Assembly: GCA_026707665.1 (NCBI GenBank)
Contig: JAPOWK010000117.1
Location: 1-64,000, forward strand
Source of the DNA: Chloroflexota bacterium
GTDB taxonomy: Bacteria; Chloroflexota; Anaerolineae; Aggregatilineales; Phototrophicaceae
DNA: 64,000 bases
Direction: 5' to 3'
The notes under the pieces were generated by a model. The model saw only the letters and a program-made list of their open reading frames with translations, was not told the origin of the DNA and did not search any database. A program made the position numbers and the translations under genes. This document shows, one piece after another, positions 8,072 to 17,321 of the stretch (position 1 is its first letter; the number at the start of each line of letters is the position of its first letter).

Positions 8072-8677
8072 TCAATTCCCGTCGCCGATGGCGAAGCGTT
8101 GAAAGCGGCCGATGTTGATCGTCTCGCCGACCTCAGCCACCGTCTCCTGCAGGTATTGCCCCACCGTCTTGTCATCGTCTTTGATGAAGGACTGCTCCAT
8201 CAGCACAATTTCTTCGTACCATTTGTTCATGCGGCCGGCGACGATCTTCTCGGCGATATGCTCCGGCTTGCCTTCGTCCAGCGCGCGATCCAACTGCAAG
8301 CGCGTTTCGGAAGCCACGATGTCTTCGGGCACATCATCCCGCTGGACAAATTTCGGGCTCATGTTGGCGATGTGCATGGCGATGTCTTTAGCGAAGGCTT
8401 TGAACTGGTCAGTCGCGGCGACGAAGTCAGTCTCGCAGTTCACTTCGACGATGACCGCCAGGCGATTGTCAAAGTGCAGGTAATTGCCGATGACGCCTTC
8501 GTTGGCGCTGCGCCCTTTGCCTTGCAGCTTGATGCCGTCCTTGAGCGCTTTTTCGCGCAAGAAATCGGCGGCGGCGTCCATATCGCCATTGTGCTGCTCC
8601 AGCGCTTTTTTGCAATCCAAGGGACCCGCGCCGGTCTTGTCTCGCAGTGCCTTTACTTCTTTTGCTGTTACTGCCAT
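8072..8677 (-). CDS. tsf: Translation elongation factor Ts
   Basis: The 201-residue EF-Ts recycles EF-Tu by nucleotide exchange. The N-terminal UBA-like domain (VKALRDKTGAGPLDCKKAL) and the CETDFVAATDQFKAF core that inserts into EF-Tu are intact. It is shorter than E. coli EF-Ts, with one core subdomain, as in many Gram-positive-type and Chloroflexi proteins. It follows rpsB by 32 bp and is surely co-transcribed with it. Confidence 0.97.
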   Translation of the reverse strand: MAVTAKEVKALRDKTGAGPLDCKKALEQHNGDMDAAADFLREKALKDGIKLQGKGRSANEGVIGNYLHFDNRLAVIVEVNCETDFVAATDQFKAFAKDIAMHIANMSPKFVQRDDVPEDIVASETRLQLDRALDEGKPEHIAEKIVAGRMNKWYEEIVLMEQSFIKDDDKTVGQYLQETVAEVGETINIGRFQRFAIGDGN

Positions 8678-8709
8678 CTCTCGCGCTATCTCCGTTTTGA
8701 GTGTTTGGC

Positions 8710-9600
<891 letters not shown>

Positions 9601-9748
9601 GGGAAGGCTCCTTGGATAGTCGGTGTTTGATTCTCGCACATCACTCATCCTCCGGTGACAATCCGACCAAGCGGACAACACCCACCGCGAGTCCTGATGT
9701 GTGGGATTTGGGATCCCGCCGAAACGCGGGATGCCGCGGCGCATTCTA
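9601..9748 (-). promoter_or_regulatory. rpsB promoter -10 and leader with hairpin
   Basis: A promoter TTGCCC (9766-9771) - N17 - TAGAAT (9743-9748), read on the minus strand, starts a leader of about 135 nt. Near its 5' end GGCATCCCGC and GCGGGATCC (9711-9735) form a strong hairpin with one bulge. Ribosomal protein leaders often bind the encoded protein; whether this one does is inference. The promoter -35 lies just outside the interval. Confidence 0.45.
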
Positions 9749-9790
9749 TCATAGGCGCGCGGCCAGGGCAATGTTCGATTGGCTCGGGCT

Positions 9791-10001
9791 TATAAGGCTT
9801 GTCCGGTACCGGGTCGTGCCACTGCGCTTTTTTACCCCATCCCCCGGCCCCTTCCCCAGCGAGCTAGGGAAGGGGAGCCAAATCTAGCGAAATCAATAGT
9901 AATCTGTGGCCTGTCGCAAAGATTGACACTCATTTCTGTAATGTTGCGGTATCGCTCCAATTATCTTTGCCTTAGATTTGCAGTAGCGGACAAGCCTTAT
10001 A
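9791..10001. mobile_element. MITE-like element with 15-bp perfect terminal inverted repeats
   Basis: TATAAGGCTTGTCCG at 9791-9805 is the exact reverse complement of CGGACAAGCCTTATA at 9987-10001. The 211-bp element has no coding capacity and contains a module-A palindrome. The flanks share GCT (9788-9790 and 10002-10004), a possible short target duplication. A related end (GGGCTTGTCCGGTA) occurs near 40431. No transposase with matching ends is in the window. Confidence 0.65.
9834..9879. repeat. Palindromic repeat module A, copy 2
   Basis: The unit CCCCATCCCCCGGCCCC is followed by the palindrome CTTCCCC-AGCGAGCTA-GGGAAGGGG. It lies inside the MITE-like element. Confidence 0.75.
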
Positions 10002-10009
10002 GCTGCGAG

Positions 10010-11143
10010 TCAAGTCGCAGACGCGCTCAGAATCTCTTCCAATGCGCGAATGAAGGCTTGATTGTCCTCCCGCGTGCTGGCGCTGACGCGGAGGCCGTAA
10101 GGCATATTGTTTCGCGTCTGCGTTCGCAAGAGGAAGCCGCGCTCCAGCAGTTGTTGGTTGAGGTCTTCGGCGGGAATGCGCGTCTCGAACAAGATGAAGT
10201 TTGTCTGAGGCTCCCAATATCTGACATCAAGCCGGTCAAATTGGCGGCAGAGCCAAGCCACTTCGCCGCGCAGGAAGTCGACGCAGCGCCGCACATGCGC
10301 TTGATCCTGGCAGGCCGCGATGCCGGCCGCCAGCGCCAGCTTGTTTTGGTGAAAGCCGCGATGCAAACCGGCGATGTAATTGGCGATCTCCCTTTTGGCG
10401 ATGCCATAGCCAAGGCGCATGCCGGCCAATCCATAGGCTTTGGAGAAGCTGTGCACGATGATGATGTTCTTGTCTTCAAGCGCATATTGAATGGAATCGG
10501 GAAAATCCGGCGCGTCGACAAAATGATGGTAGACCTCATCGGCGACCACGATCACATGATCCGGCAGACCGCGCATGAGCTCAGCCATCGCGTCAGCCGG
10601 GGTGATCGTGCCCGTGGGATTGTTGGGATTGCAGAGCATGATCAGCCTGGTCGATTCGTTGACTGCGCTCAAAACGGCGTCAGGACGATAGCGAAAACTC
10701 TCCGGCGCGAGGGGCACATCAATGGCGCGCGCGCCTAGTGGTTCGATGACCTTGCGGTAGGCGCCGCTGAACGTGGGAGACGACAGAATCACTTCATCGC
10801 CGTGGCTGAGAAAGGCGCGCGCGATCAACTCGAGCGACTCGAATCCGCTGCAGCCGGTGAAGATATGTTCGGGCTCCAGCCCTCGCCCCAGCACGCCACA
10901 AATCGCTTGACGCAGGGCGATATCCGAAAACTGCGGATAATACGACAGCGTCGGCGCGGCGGCGCGAATCGCTTCAATGACGCGCGGCGAAGGTCCCAGC
11001 GGATTCTCGTTATTCGCCATCTGGTAGATCTTGTCCACACCGGGAAACTGGCGAATATCATCGGGCGCGACGCGGCTGTCTACCCGCGTGAACGGTTCTA
11101 TATGGGGATTCAGGCGCAGTTTGCTCATTTTCTGGCGACACAT
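10010..11143 (-). CDS. hisC: Histidinol-phosphate aminotransferase
   Basis: The 377-residue fold-type I PLP enzyme transaminates imidazole-acetol phosphate in histidine synthesis. It shows MANNENPLGPSPRV near the N-terminus, LCNPNNPTGT, VVADEVYHHF and the PLP-lysine block SFSKAYGLAGMRLGYG. An ATG at 11128 is an equally good start, as neither has a clear Shine-Dalgarno. HisC-like enzymes can also act on other substrates (for example aromatic residues or cobalamin-pathway threonine phosphate). hisG is about 40 kb away, so histidine genes are scattered. Confidence 0.85.
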   Translation of the reverse strand: MCRQKMSKLRLNPHIEPFTRVDSRVAPDDIRQFPGVDKIYQMANNENPLGPSPRVIEAIRAAAPTLSYYPQFSDIALRQAICGVLGRGLEPEHIFTGCSGFESLELIARAFLSHGDEVILSSPTFSGAYRKVIEPLGARAIDVPLAPESFRYRPDAVLSAVNESTRLIMLCNPNNPTGTITPADAMAELMRGLPDHVIVVADEVYHHFVDAPDFPDSIQYALEDKNIIIVHSFSKAYGLAGMRLGYGIAKREIANYIAGLHRGFHQNKLALAAGIAACQDQAHVRRCVDFLRGEVAWLCRQFDRLDVRYWEPQTNFILFETRIPAEDLNQQLLERGFLLRTQTRNNMPYGLRVSASTREDNQAFIRALEEILSASAT

Positions 11144-11199
11144 TCGTTTGGGCCGGGCGTGAGACCTGATGAGAATGATAGCCCAAAGATCGTGTAGTT

Positions 11200-11300
11200 G
11201 TAGGGGCGACTGACGGTTTATGTCGGCGGTCAGTGTCGAGGGGCGATGTCGGCGGTCTGTGTCTACGCGACCTACGTGCCCTACAGGACCTACGCTACCC
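11200..11300. repeat. Short degenerate repeats upstream of hisC
   Basis: GTAGGGGCGAC (11200-11210) resembles one end of repeat family B. ATGTCGGCGGTC(A/T)GTGTC occurs twice (about 11220-11238 and 11248-11266), and CGACCTACGTGCCCTAC / GGACCTACGCTACC follows. No gene is visible. Confidence 0.45.
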
Positions 11301-11320
11301 TGTGAGTCGCCTTCAAGCTC

Positions 11321-11725
11321 TCAACTCGGATTCTTTAACAACAGCGAGCTGCTTTCCTTGGTCTGAAAGCCAAAGCGGCCGTAGAAACCTTCCAGATCGG
11401 GCGCGCAATCGAGCATGATTTCCTCGATATGCTGCATGCGTTTCAGCATCTTGTCGAGCATTTCTGAAGCGATGCCTTGGCCGCGGTAGGCGCTGTCGAC
11501 GACAACATCGTCGATGAGGGCGCGATATCGATCATCGGTGATCACACGGGCAAAGCCGATAAGATGATCCTCGTCCCAGACGCCCAGGGTGAAGTGGCAG
11601 CGATCCAGCATTTGCTGCACGTCCAGCGGATTGCGCGTGTTTGCCCAGCCGGTCTGCTCAAACAGCTTCATCAGTTGCTCGGGACGGATCGGTTCCGTAA
11701 ATGAATAGATATACCTGGTAGACAT
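11321..11725 (-). CDS. GNAT-family N-acetyltransferase
   Basis: The ATG at 11725 follows AGGGGC and gives 134 residues. The acetyl-CoA-binding motif is clear: IDDVVVDSAYRGQGIASEML, matching the V-x-x-x-x-R-G-x-G-I/A pattern. FYGRFGFQTKES is the usual C-terminal strand and helix. The substrate is unknown. The gene stands alone upstream of hisC. Confidence 0.85.
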   Translation of the reverse strand: MSTRYIYSFTEPIRPEQLMKLFEQTGWANTRNPLDVQQMLDRCHFTLGVWDEDHLIGFARVITDDRYRALIDDVVVDSAYRGQGIASEMLDKMLKRMQHIEEIMLDCAPDLEGFYGRFGFQTKESSSLLLKNPS

Positions 11726-11999
11726 TGTTTGCCCCTCGATCTGCTTTCGATAGCGATGTCGAGCATAAGGTCTGTTCATTCGATTTGCGGCGTGTCGCGG
11801 CAATTCCACATCATCTTACACCAAAGGCGCTTTGCATGTGACTATTCTGTGTGAATTTCCGGAGGGCGACAGGACAAGCGGCAAGTTCCATCGGATGTTC
11901 ATTGACCGCCAACACAGCCGACGCCGATACGGTTTTTGCATCAGCGGCGCAAGTGCTAAAATGTGACTGTCGCTGCCGAAGCGGCGAGGAGGGCGGGGC

Positions 12000-13208
12000 T
12001 TGGCGACTTCGAGATGGAATTCCTTCATCCAGTTTCTTTGCGAGATTTACCAGACGCCGGCGGATGATCGGCAGAATCTCGTTGATGAATTGCTGTTGAC
12101 GCACGACGAATGGCCCTGGGTGGAGCGCAACAAAGCGACATTTGTTTACGATTCCTGGACCGCGCAGAATGTGGCGCTGAACGTGGACATTATCAAGCGT
12201 GATCCGCCCTTCGAGCGCATGACCCGGCTGGATGACACCTCGCTTTGGTACTATCAGAGATTTTTCGAGCGCGATGCCCTGGTTGACTATATGTTTGCGG
12301 TTGACGACCCGGGCACGCCTCTGGCGCAGGAAGTGGATTTGCTGGATCGGGTGGGCCGCTTTTGGCAGGCGGATGCGCGCAACGCGCTCTCGATCCAGGG
12401 CAATCGCGTCAATACATCGGTTTTGCAGATGCCGCGCGCCCGCCCGTTTCCCAGCTGGAAGGCGATGAGCGCGGTCGCTCGCGGTCGCGTCTATCGGCAT
12501 CGCTTCAGTTCGGCGCAGCTTGGCTTCGATGGGCGAAGTCTGTGGGTTTATACGCCGCCGGACTACGACGCCAATGACGCCCGCCATTACCGCCTGCTGG
12601 TTCTGATGGACGGGCAGTGGGCGATAAACGCGCTGGAAGTGCCCTACATTGCAGACGCGCTGATCAAGCACGGGCGGATGGAGCCAATCATCATAGCCAT
12701 GCTGGCCAGCGGCAGCCAAACGGAGCGCGCCGCGGAATATGTCGGCAACGAAAAGCATTACGCCATGATCGCCGCCGAGTTGCTGCCCTTTTTGCAGGCG
12801 GAGCATCGGATCGAACCCTTGGATCTGGGGCTGGGGGGCCTTGGCGAGGGCGCGATTGCGGCGGTTCATGCTGCTTTGAAGAACCCGGCCATCTTTGGGC
12901 ACTTGATCCTGGTATCGCCGCCACTGGGCCGGGAGCCGGCGGTTCATCTATTGAAGGAGTTTGCCCAACGATTCCGCGACTCGCCGATTTTGCCCAATCG
13001 CATCTTCCAATCGGTCGGACGCTATGAACAAGACCTGCGCTATTATCAGCCGGCTTTGGCGCTGCGCGGCATCCTCGAGCGCCGTATGAGTCACGACCCC
13101 GAATTGGCTTACCGCTTTGTCGAGCTGGGCAGCGGTCATAGCCTGGCCGCCTTCAAGAGCGTCATGCCGGAAGCCTTGGCGCACGTCTTTCCGCCTAGAC
13201 AGGCCTAG
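12000..13208 (+). CDS. Enterochelin-esterase-like protein lacking the nucleophile serine
   Basis: A TTG start at 12000 is supported by GAGGAGG about 8 nt upstream. The 402-residue protein has an N-terminal Fes-like module (LWYYQRFFERDALVDYMFAV) and a C-terminal alpha/beta-hydrolase esterase domain (GRSLWVYTPPDYD, LLVLMDGQWAI, AALKNPAIFGHLILVSP). Active members have G-x-S-x-G before the HAAL helix; here the aligned segment is GLGEG, so the serine is replaced by glycine. The late histidine is kept (GSGHSLAAF). It is therefore probably non-catalytic or uses another mechanism. The gene is followed closely by rsmI on the same strand. Confidence 0.8.
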   Translation: MATSRWNSFIQFLCEIYQTPADDRQNLVDELLLTHDEWPWVERNKATFVYDSWTAQNVALNVDIIKRDPPFERMTRLDDTSLWYYQRFFERDALVDYMFAVDDPGTPLAQEVDLLDRVGRFWQADARNALSIQGNRVNTSVLQMPRARPFPSWKAMSAVARGRVYRHRFSSAQLGFDGRSLWVYTPPDYDANDARHYRLLVLMDGQWAINALEVPYIADALIKHGRMEPIIIAMLASGSQTERAAEYVGNEKHYAMIAAELLPFLQAEHRIEPLDLGLGGLGEGAIAAVHAALKNPAIFGHLILVSPPLGREPAVHLLKEFAQRFRDSPILPNRIFQSVGRYEQDLRYYQPALALRGILERRMSHDPELAYRFVELGSGHSLAAFKSVMPEALAHVFPPRQA

Positions 13209-13230
13209 GCATGCGCGGAATTGATCGCTG

Positions 13231-14055
13231 ATGGGCGCTCTATACGTTGTCCCGACGCCGATAGGCAATCTCGAGGATATGACGCTGCGCGCGTTGCGTA
13301 TTTTGCGCGAGGCCTCGCTGATCGCCGCGGAAGACACCCGCACCTCGCGCGTATTGACGCGGCACTACGACATTGACACGCCGATGACCAGTTATCATGA
13401 ACACAACAAGCTCGCCAAGCTGGAGAAGATTTTCGCTGCCTTGCAGACTGGCGATGTCGCGCTGATCTCCGATGCCGGCACGCCGGGCATTTCTGATCCA
13501 GGGTTCGAGTTGATCGCGGCCGCCATCGAACGCGGTCACGAGGTGATTCCGCTGCCCGGCGCATGCGCGTTGACGACGGCGCTGGTGGGCTCGGGAATGG
13601 CGACCGACCGCTTCGTCTATCTTGGCTTCCTGCCGCGCAAGAGGTCGGCGCTCAAGGCATTGCTTGCAGAATTCGCCGATCGCAGCGAAACTCTGGTCGC
13701 TTACGAAAGTCCTTACCGATTGGGCGAGTCGCTCGCGGCGATTGCGGCGGCGCTGGGCGACGACAGGCGCGTTTGCGTGGCGCGCGAAATGAGCAAAAGG
13801 TTCGAGCAGTTTTATCGCGGCACGGCGCGTCAATTGCGCGACGCCTTTGCCGAAGACAATCCCCGTGGCGAAGTCACGCTCGTCATCGCCGGCGCCGATC
13901 CGGACGGTGCCGTCTGGTCCGAGGCGCAAGTGAAGCGAGCATTGATCGAGCGTCAGGACGCGGGCGAGTCGCTATCGCGGGCGGCTAGTGAAGTCGCCAA
14001 ACGCGCCCGCTGGAAGAAGAATGCCGTGTATCGTTTGGGGGTCAGGCGCGACTGA
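13231..14055 (+). CDS. rsmI: 16S rRNA (cytidine-1402 2'-O) methyltransferase
   Basis: The 274-residue tetrapyrrole-methylase-fold protein contains LYVVPTPIGNLEDMTLRA, AAEDTRTSRVL, LISDAGTPGISDPG, PLPGACALTTAL and FLPRK, the standard RsmI set. It methylates the ribose of C1402 in 16S rRNA using SAM. A C-terminal helical region (LSRAASEVAKRARWKKNAVY) is typical. It starts 22 bp after the esterase-like gene and converges with the next minus-strand gene. Confidence 0.96.
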   Translation: MGALYVVPTPIGNLEDMTLRALRILREASLIAAEDTRTSRVLTRHYDIDTPMTSYHEHNKLAKLEKIFAALQTGDVALISDAGTPGISDPGFELIAAAIERGHEVIPLPGACALTTALVGSGMATDRFVYLGFLPRKRSALKALLAEFADRSETLVAYESPYRLGESLAAIAAALGDDRRVCVAREMSKRFEQFYRGTARQLRDAFAEDNPRGEVTLVIAGADPDGAVWSEAQVKRALIERQDAGESLSRAASEVAKRARWKKNAVYRLGVRRD

Positions 14056-14068
14056 GAGCGCCCGTCGG

Positions 14069-15787
14069 TCAGTCGTCTTCGCTGAGAAGTGGCGAAATGT
14101 CGACATTGATGGCGTTCTCCGCGAGGCTGTCTCGAAGCGCTTCCCACTGATCTTCGCGCACGGCGCAGGCGGTTGGTCCGAGCCGCGCGCCCAAGTAGCG
14201 GCGAAAGGCAGGAATCGCCAAAATCTTGTCCAGCGTTTCTTCGGCGGTCGTGCGCAGGACGATCATGGACTCGAGCGTTACTGAGGTCTTGGCGCCGGCT
14301 TGCCAATTGCGAAGCAGCTTGACAATCGGCAGCGGCACTGGCTTGCCATTGAGCTGGCGCGTGATAAAGGAATGGATATGCTTGGCGCTGATGTCTTGCG
14401 CCGCGGCGCGTTGGATGCTGGCCGCGTCGATGCGATAGTGATAGGGGTCGCCCGCGCGCAGGCAATTGGCGAAACGCGCCAACTGAAAGCGCTCAAAGCG
14501 ATTGACCCGCCGTGACGCCAACAGGGCGCCGTCGCTGCGGGCATCTATGCGCGCGCTGGGCTCATCCGGCTGGGGCCAATCGCTGAGTTCCAGGAAGCCG
14601 CGGCCGTAGGCCGTCAATCGCATGACATCCTCGCCAATATCCACCAGACCAAGCCAGTGCATGGGACCCAGCAGACAAAACTCGATGAGAGACCCTTCGA
14701 CCGCGTCCCAACTTTCAAAACCGGACAGAAACTCGCCGGATTCATTGCGGATATACCAACTGTCGTAATCGCCATCAGGGCGTTGGAAATCCGGTTCGAA
14801 TTCTTTGATGATCTCGATCAGATCGTTGACAGATACCCAACCCTGCTCGGGCAGCAGATCCGCCAGCAGTTGCATCACCGCCTTGCGGGCGGCGGCCGCA
14901 TCGTAGGACCAACCGGAGTCCTCCGGATACAGGCCGGGGACATGCCACATTTCGCGATAAGTCCGGCTGGCCAGCCAGGCTTTTGCCAGCCGCTCGATTT
15001 GACGGGCGCGCGGCGCCTCCAGCCAGATTCTAGCCTCCTTGCGCTTGGGATGCGCCTTGCCATCGTCGCGGTTGATCAGGTCCGCGCTTTCGGCGATGCC
15101 CAGCAAGAAGGAAAGCCGGCTCTCATCCGGCTGCAAGAGGATGGATTTGATGGCCGCGGTATCGTCCGGCGCCAAACGCTGCCCATCCACGGCTGCCGGG
15201 CGCGCTTGCAACGACGCCAGCAGCGACGTCAAGTCATCGACAATCGATGTATCGGCACGGCTGACATCGTCGACTTCGTTGACCAGCCCCAAGGCGGGCA
15301 TGTCTTCGCTTGCGGACCTCGTGTCGTCGCCTAGCTTCTCATAGCTCGTCTTGTGCAAGGGCAGGGCGGCGATGAGATCGGTCGGCACGAAGATGAAGCC
15401 GATCAGATTGTCTTCCAAATTGTCGAAGCCTTCGCCGATGAAGCCGCGGTAATACAGGGTTTCGGCGATGCTTTGGCCAAGAATATGCGGCTTTTCACGC
15501 TCTATTTGGGCGCGCCCCAACTTCCGGATTTTGCCGTAGAATCGCTCGAACTGGGCTATCTTCATGCGGCTCTGCGCGCTGCTGACCAGCAGCTGCAAGG
15601 CGGTTCGCGCTGGTTCATCCAGCCGATCCCAGGCGGCTTCGGTGATCGCCGCGTCCAGCATGGCGCTCTGAAGCTGACGAATCAATTCTTCATCGTTCAG
15701 GCTTTTGCCATCAACACGCCAGAATTCGGCCAAGGCGGGGAGCATGCCCGGGTCGTAGTCATGCAGGGTGGCGAAAACATTTTTCAT
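14069..15787 (-). CDS. Helicase C-terminal (XPB/Ssl2-like) domain protein
   Basis: This 572-residue protein lacks helicase motifs but its last third resembles the 'helicase conserved C-terminal domain' family found with or without helicases in Actinobacteria and Chloroflexi (FQLARFANCL, YHYRIDAASIQRAAAQDI, IHSFITRQLNGKPVPLPIV). The N-terminal part is winged-helix-like (EAAWDRLDEPARTALQLLV). Function is unknown; a nucleic-acid-related role is inferred. It overlaps the upstream zinc-ribbon gene by 4 bp (ATGA), which implies translational coupling. Confidence 0.7.
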   Translation of the reverse strand: MKNVFATLHDYDPGMLPALAEFWRVDGKSLNDEELIRQLQSAMLDAAITEAAWDRLDEPARTALQLLVSSAQSRMKIAQFERFYGKIRKLGRAQIEREKPHILGQSIAETLYYRGFIGEGFDNLEDNLIGFIFVPTDLIAALPLHKTSYEKLGDDTRSASEDMPALGLVNEVDDVSRADTSIVDDLTSLLASLQARPAAVDGQRLAPDDTAAIKSILLQPDESRLSFLLGIAESADLINRDDGKAHPKRKEARIWLEAPRARQIERLAKAWLASRTYREMWHVPGLYPEDSGWSYDAAAARKAVMQLLADLLPEQGWVSVNDLIEIIKEFEPDFQRPDGDYDSWYIRNESGEFLSGFESWDAVEGSLIEFCLLGPMHWLGLVDIGEDVMRLTAYGRGFLELSDWPQPDEPSARIDARSDGALLASRRVNRFERFQLARFANCLRAGDPYHYRIDAASIQRAAAQDISAKHIHSFITRQLNGKPVPLPIVKLLRNWQAGAKTSVTLESMIVLRTTAEETLDKILAIPAFRRYLGARLGPTACAVREDQWEALRDSLAENAINVDISPLLSEDD

Positions 15788-16170
15788 TTGGGCGGCTTCC
15801 CGGCACCCACCAGCGCGGCGTAGATGTCAAAGTGATAGGCGATTTTCGAGTAGTCTTCGGCGCTGAAAATAATGCGCGTTGGCGCAGAGCAGGTCGGGCA
15901 AAAGAAATCAAGAATTCCCTGCTCTTTCGTGGAGAGCGGCGGCGTCATGTCGTCGAAGACACGCCGAAGTTTGCGCTTGAAGCAGGAGCGCCCATCAGCC
16001 TGATAAAAACTGCGCCAGCGAAAACGAATCCGATGGCGGCAGCGCGGGCAGCAATAGATGCAACTGCCGGCGACGCGGTTGCGGTAGTCTTCCCCGGCAA
16101 GCAAGCCGTAGAATACCGCAGAGGCTTCATAATGGTCTATCGGCGCGCTAAGAGTCTTCATAAGCACCAA
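15784..16170 (-). CDS. Cysteine-rich (zinc-ribbon-like) small protein
   Basis: The 128-residue protein has clustered cysteines: CIYCCPRCRHR in the first third and FCPTCSAP later, giving paired CxxC knuckles suited to zinc. It is coupled by a 4-bp overlap to the helicase-C-domain gene downstream. I recognise no named family. Partnership with that protein is inferred from the overlap only. Confidence 0.65.
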   Translation of the reverse strand: MVLMKTLSAPIDHYEASAVFYGLLAGEDYRNRVAGSCIYCCPRCRHRIRFRWRSFYQADGRSCFKRKLRRVFDDMTPPLSTKEQGILDFFCPTCSAPTRIIFSAEDYSKIAYHFDIYAALVGAGKPPK

Positions 16171-16216
16171 CGGGTATTATCAGCTTCATTCTAGCATAAT
16201 TCAGGCGGGCGCTCGG

Positions 16217-17122
16217 TTAAGCGATAACCAGCGTGCCATTGCCGACATAAGCGCAACGACCGCCGATGGCGACGTGGCTGAAATCATCGCCGTTCCGCCT
16301 CACCCTAATTTGAATGAAACTCGGACGGCCAATCTCGAAGCCTTGCTCGCTGACCATGTCACCGCTTGGCGCCAAGCCGTTCTTCAGCAGATAGGCGCCA
16401 AGCGGTCCGCTGGCAGAGCCGGTGGCCGGGTCTTCGCTGATGCCGAGCGCTGGCGCAAACATGCGACTGTGAACGGTAGAATCTTCGCAGACAGTTTCGG
16501 TTGTGGTCGCGAAAATGTTTGCTGCCGGCGTGCCCGCCAAGCGCTCAGCCCAAAGGTCGAGGCGCAGGCGAATCTTCTGAACTGCCCCCAGCGAATTGAG
16601 CACGATGAACAGGAAGGGCAATCCGCCGCTGAGAACCTGAATGGGCGCGCCATCTTGGAGGTCGCTGACGGTCAGTGACAGCATCGCGGCGATGCTTGCG
16701 CGATCCTGGTATATGCCAAGGAATTGCGGTATCGGCTGTTCCATCCATACATCCCTTGGTTCGCCTCTTTCGTCAGCGCGGACAGTCACTGCTATTGGTC
16801 CGATGCCTTCCTGGAAAACGATCGTCGTTGCCTCCGCGATGCGTCCCAATGCGCCCAGGCGAGCGAGCAGGTAGGCTGTGCCGACGGTGGGGTGGCCCGC
16901 CATCGGCAGTTCGGCGGCCGGCGTGAATATCCTCAGCCGGAAGTCGGCGGCGGGATCCGCAGGCGGGAAGACGAATGTGGTCTCGCTGAGATTGAGTTCC
17001 TTGGCGATCTGCTGCATCGTCTTCGCCGGCAAGTCCCGCGGCGGATCGGGGAAGACCGCCAGTTGGTTGCCGCCAAATTGACGATCGCTAAAGACATCGA
17101 GCAAATGGTAATGCAAGCGCAT
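16217..17122 (-). CDS. PhzF-family isomerase/epimerase
   Basis: The ATG at 17122 is preceded by GGAGGAG; the longer upstream frame is not conserved. The 301-residue product shows GGNQLAVFPD, the putative catalytic Glu47 in LNLSETTFVF, MAGHPTVGTAYLL and EDPATGSASGPLGAYL, the hallmark set of PhzF/DapF-like double-hotdog enzymes. Substrates vary and cannot be predicted. The gene diverges from the M24 peptidase gene. Confidence 0.92.
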   Translation of the reverse strand: MRLHYHLLDVFSDRQFGGNQLAVFPDPPRDLPAKTMQQIAKELNLSETTFVFPPADPAADFRLRIFTPAAELPMAGHPTVGTAYLLARLGALGRIAEATTIVFQEGIGPIAVTVRADERGEPRDVWMEQPIPQFLGIYQDRASIAAMLSLTVSDLQDGAPIQVLSGGLPFLFIVLNSLGAVQKIRLRLDLWAERLAGTPAANIFATTTETVCEDSTVHSRMFAPALGISEDPATGSASGPLGAYLLKNGLAPSGDMVSEQGFEIGRPSFIQIRVRRNGDDFSHVAIGGRCAYVGNGTLVIA

Positions 17123-17321
17123 GCGTCTTCGCCTCCTCCGCGAGTGGTTCCTGATTTTGGATTCGCCAGTACGATAAACGCCGCAGCCGAAACTGTCAGT
17201 CCCTGAATTGCAGAATGAGCGCGTTGTGCCGAAGCGCCGGCTGGGCGCGCCTGCCTGTGGACGAAAGACGGGGCTGTGGACTACAATCGAGGAAGCTAAC
17301 TTGGATGGACAGGGGGCTGCT

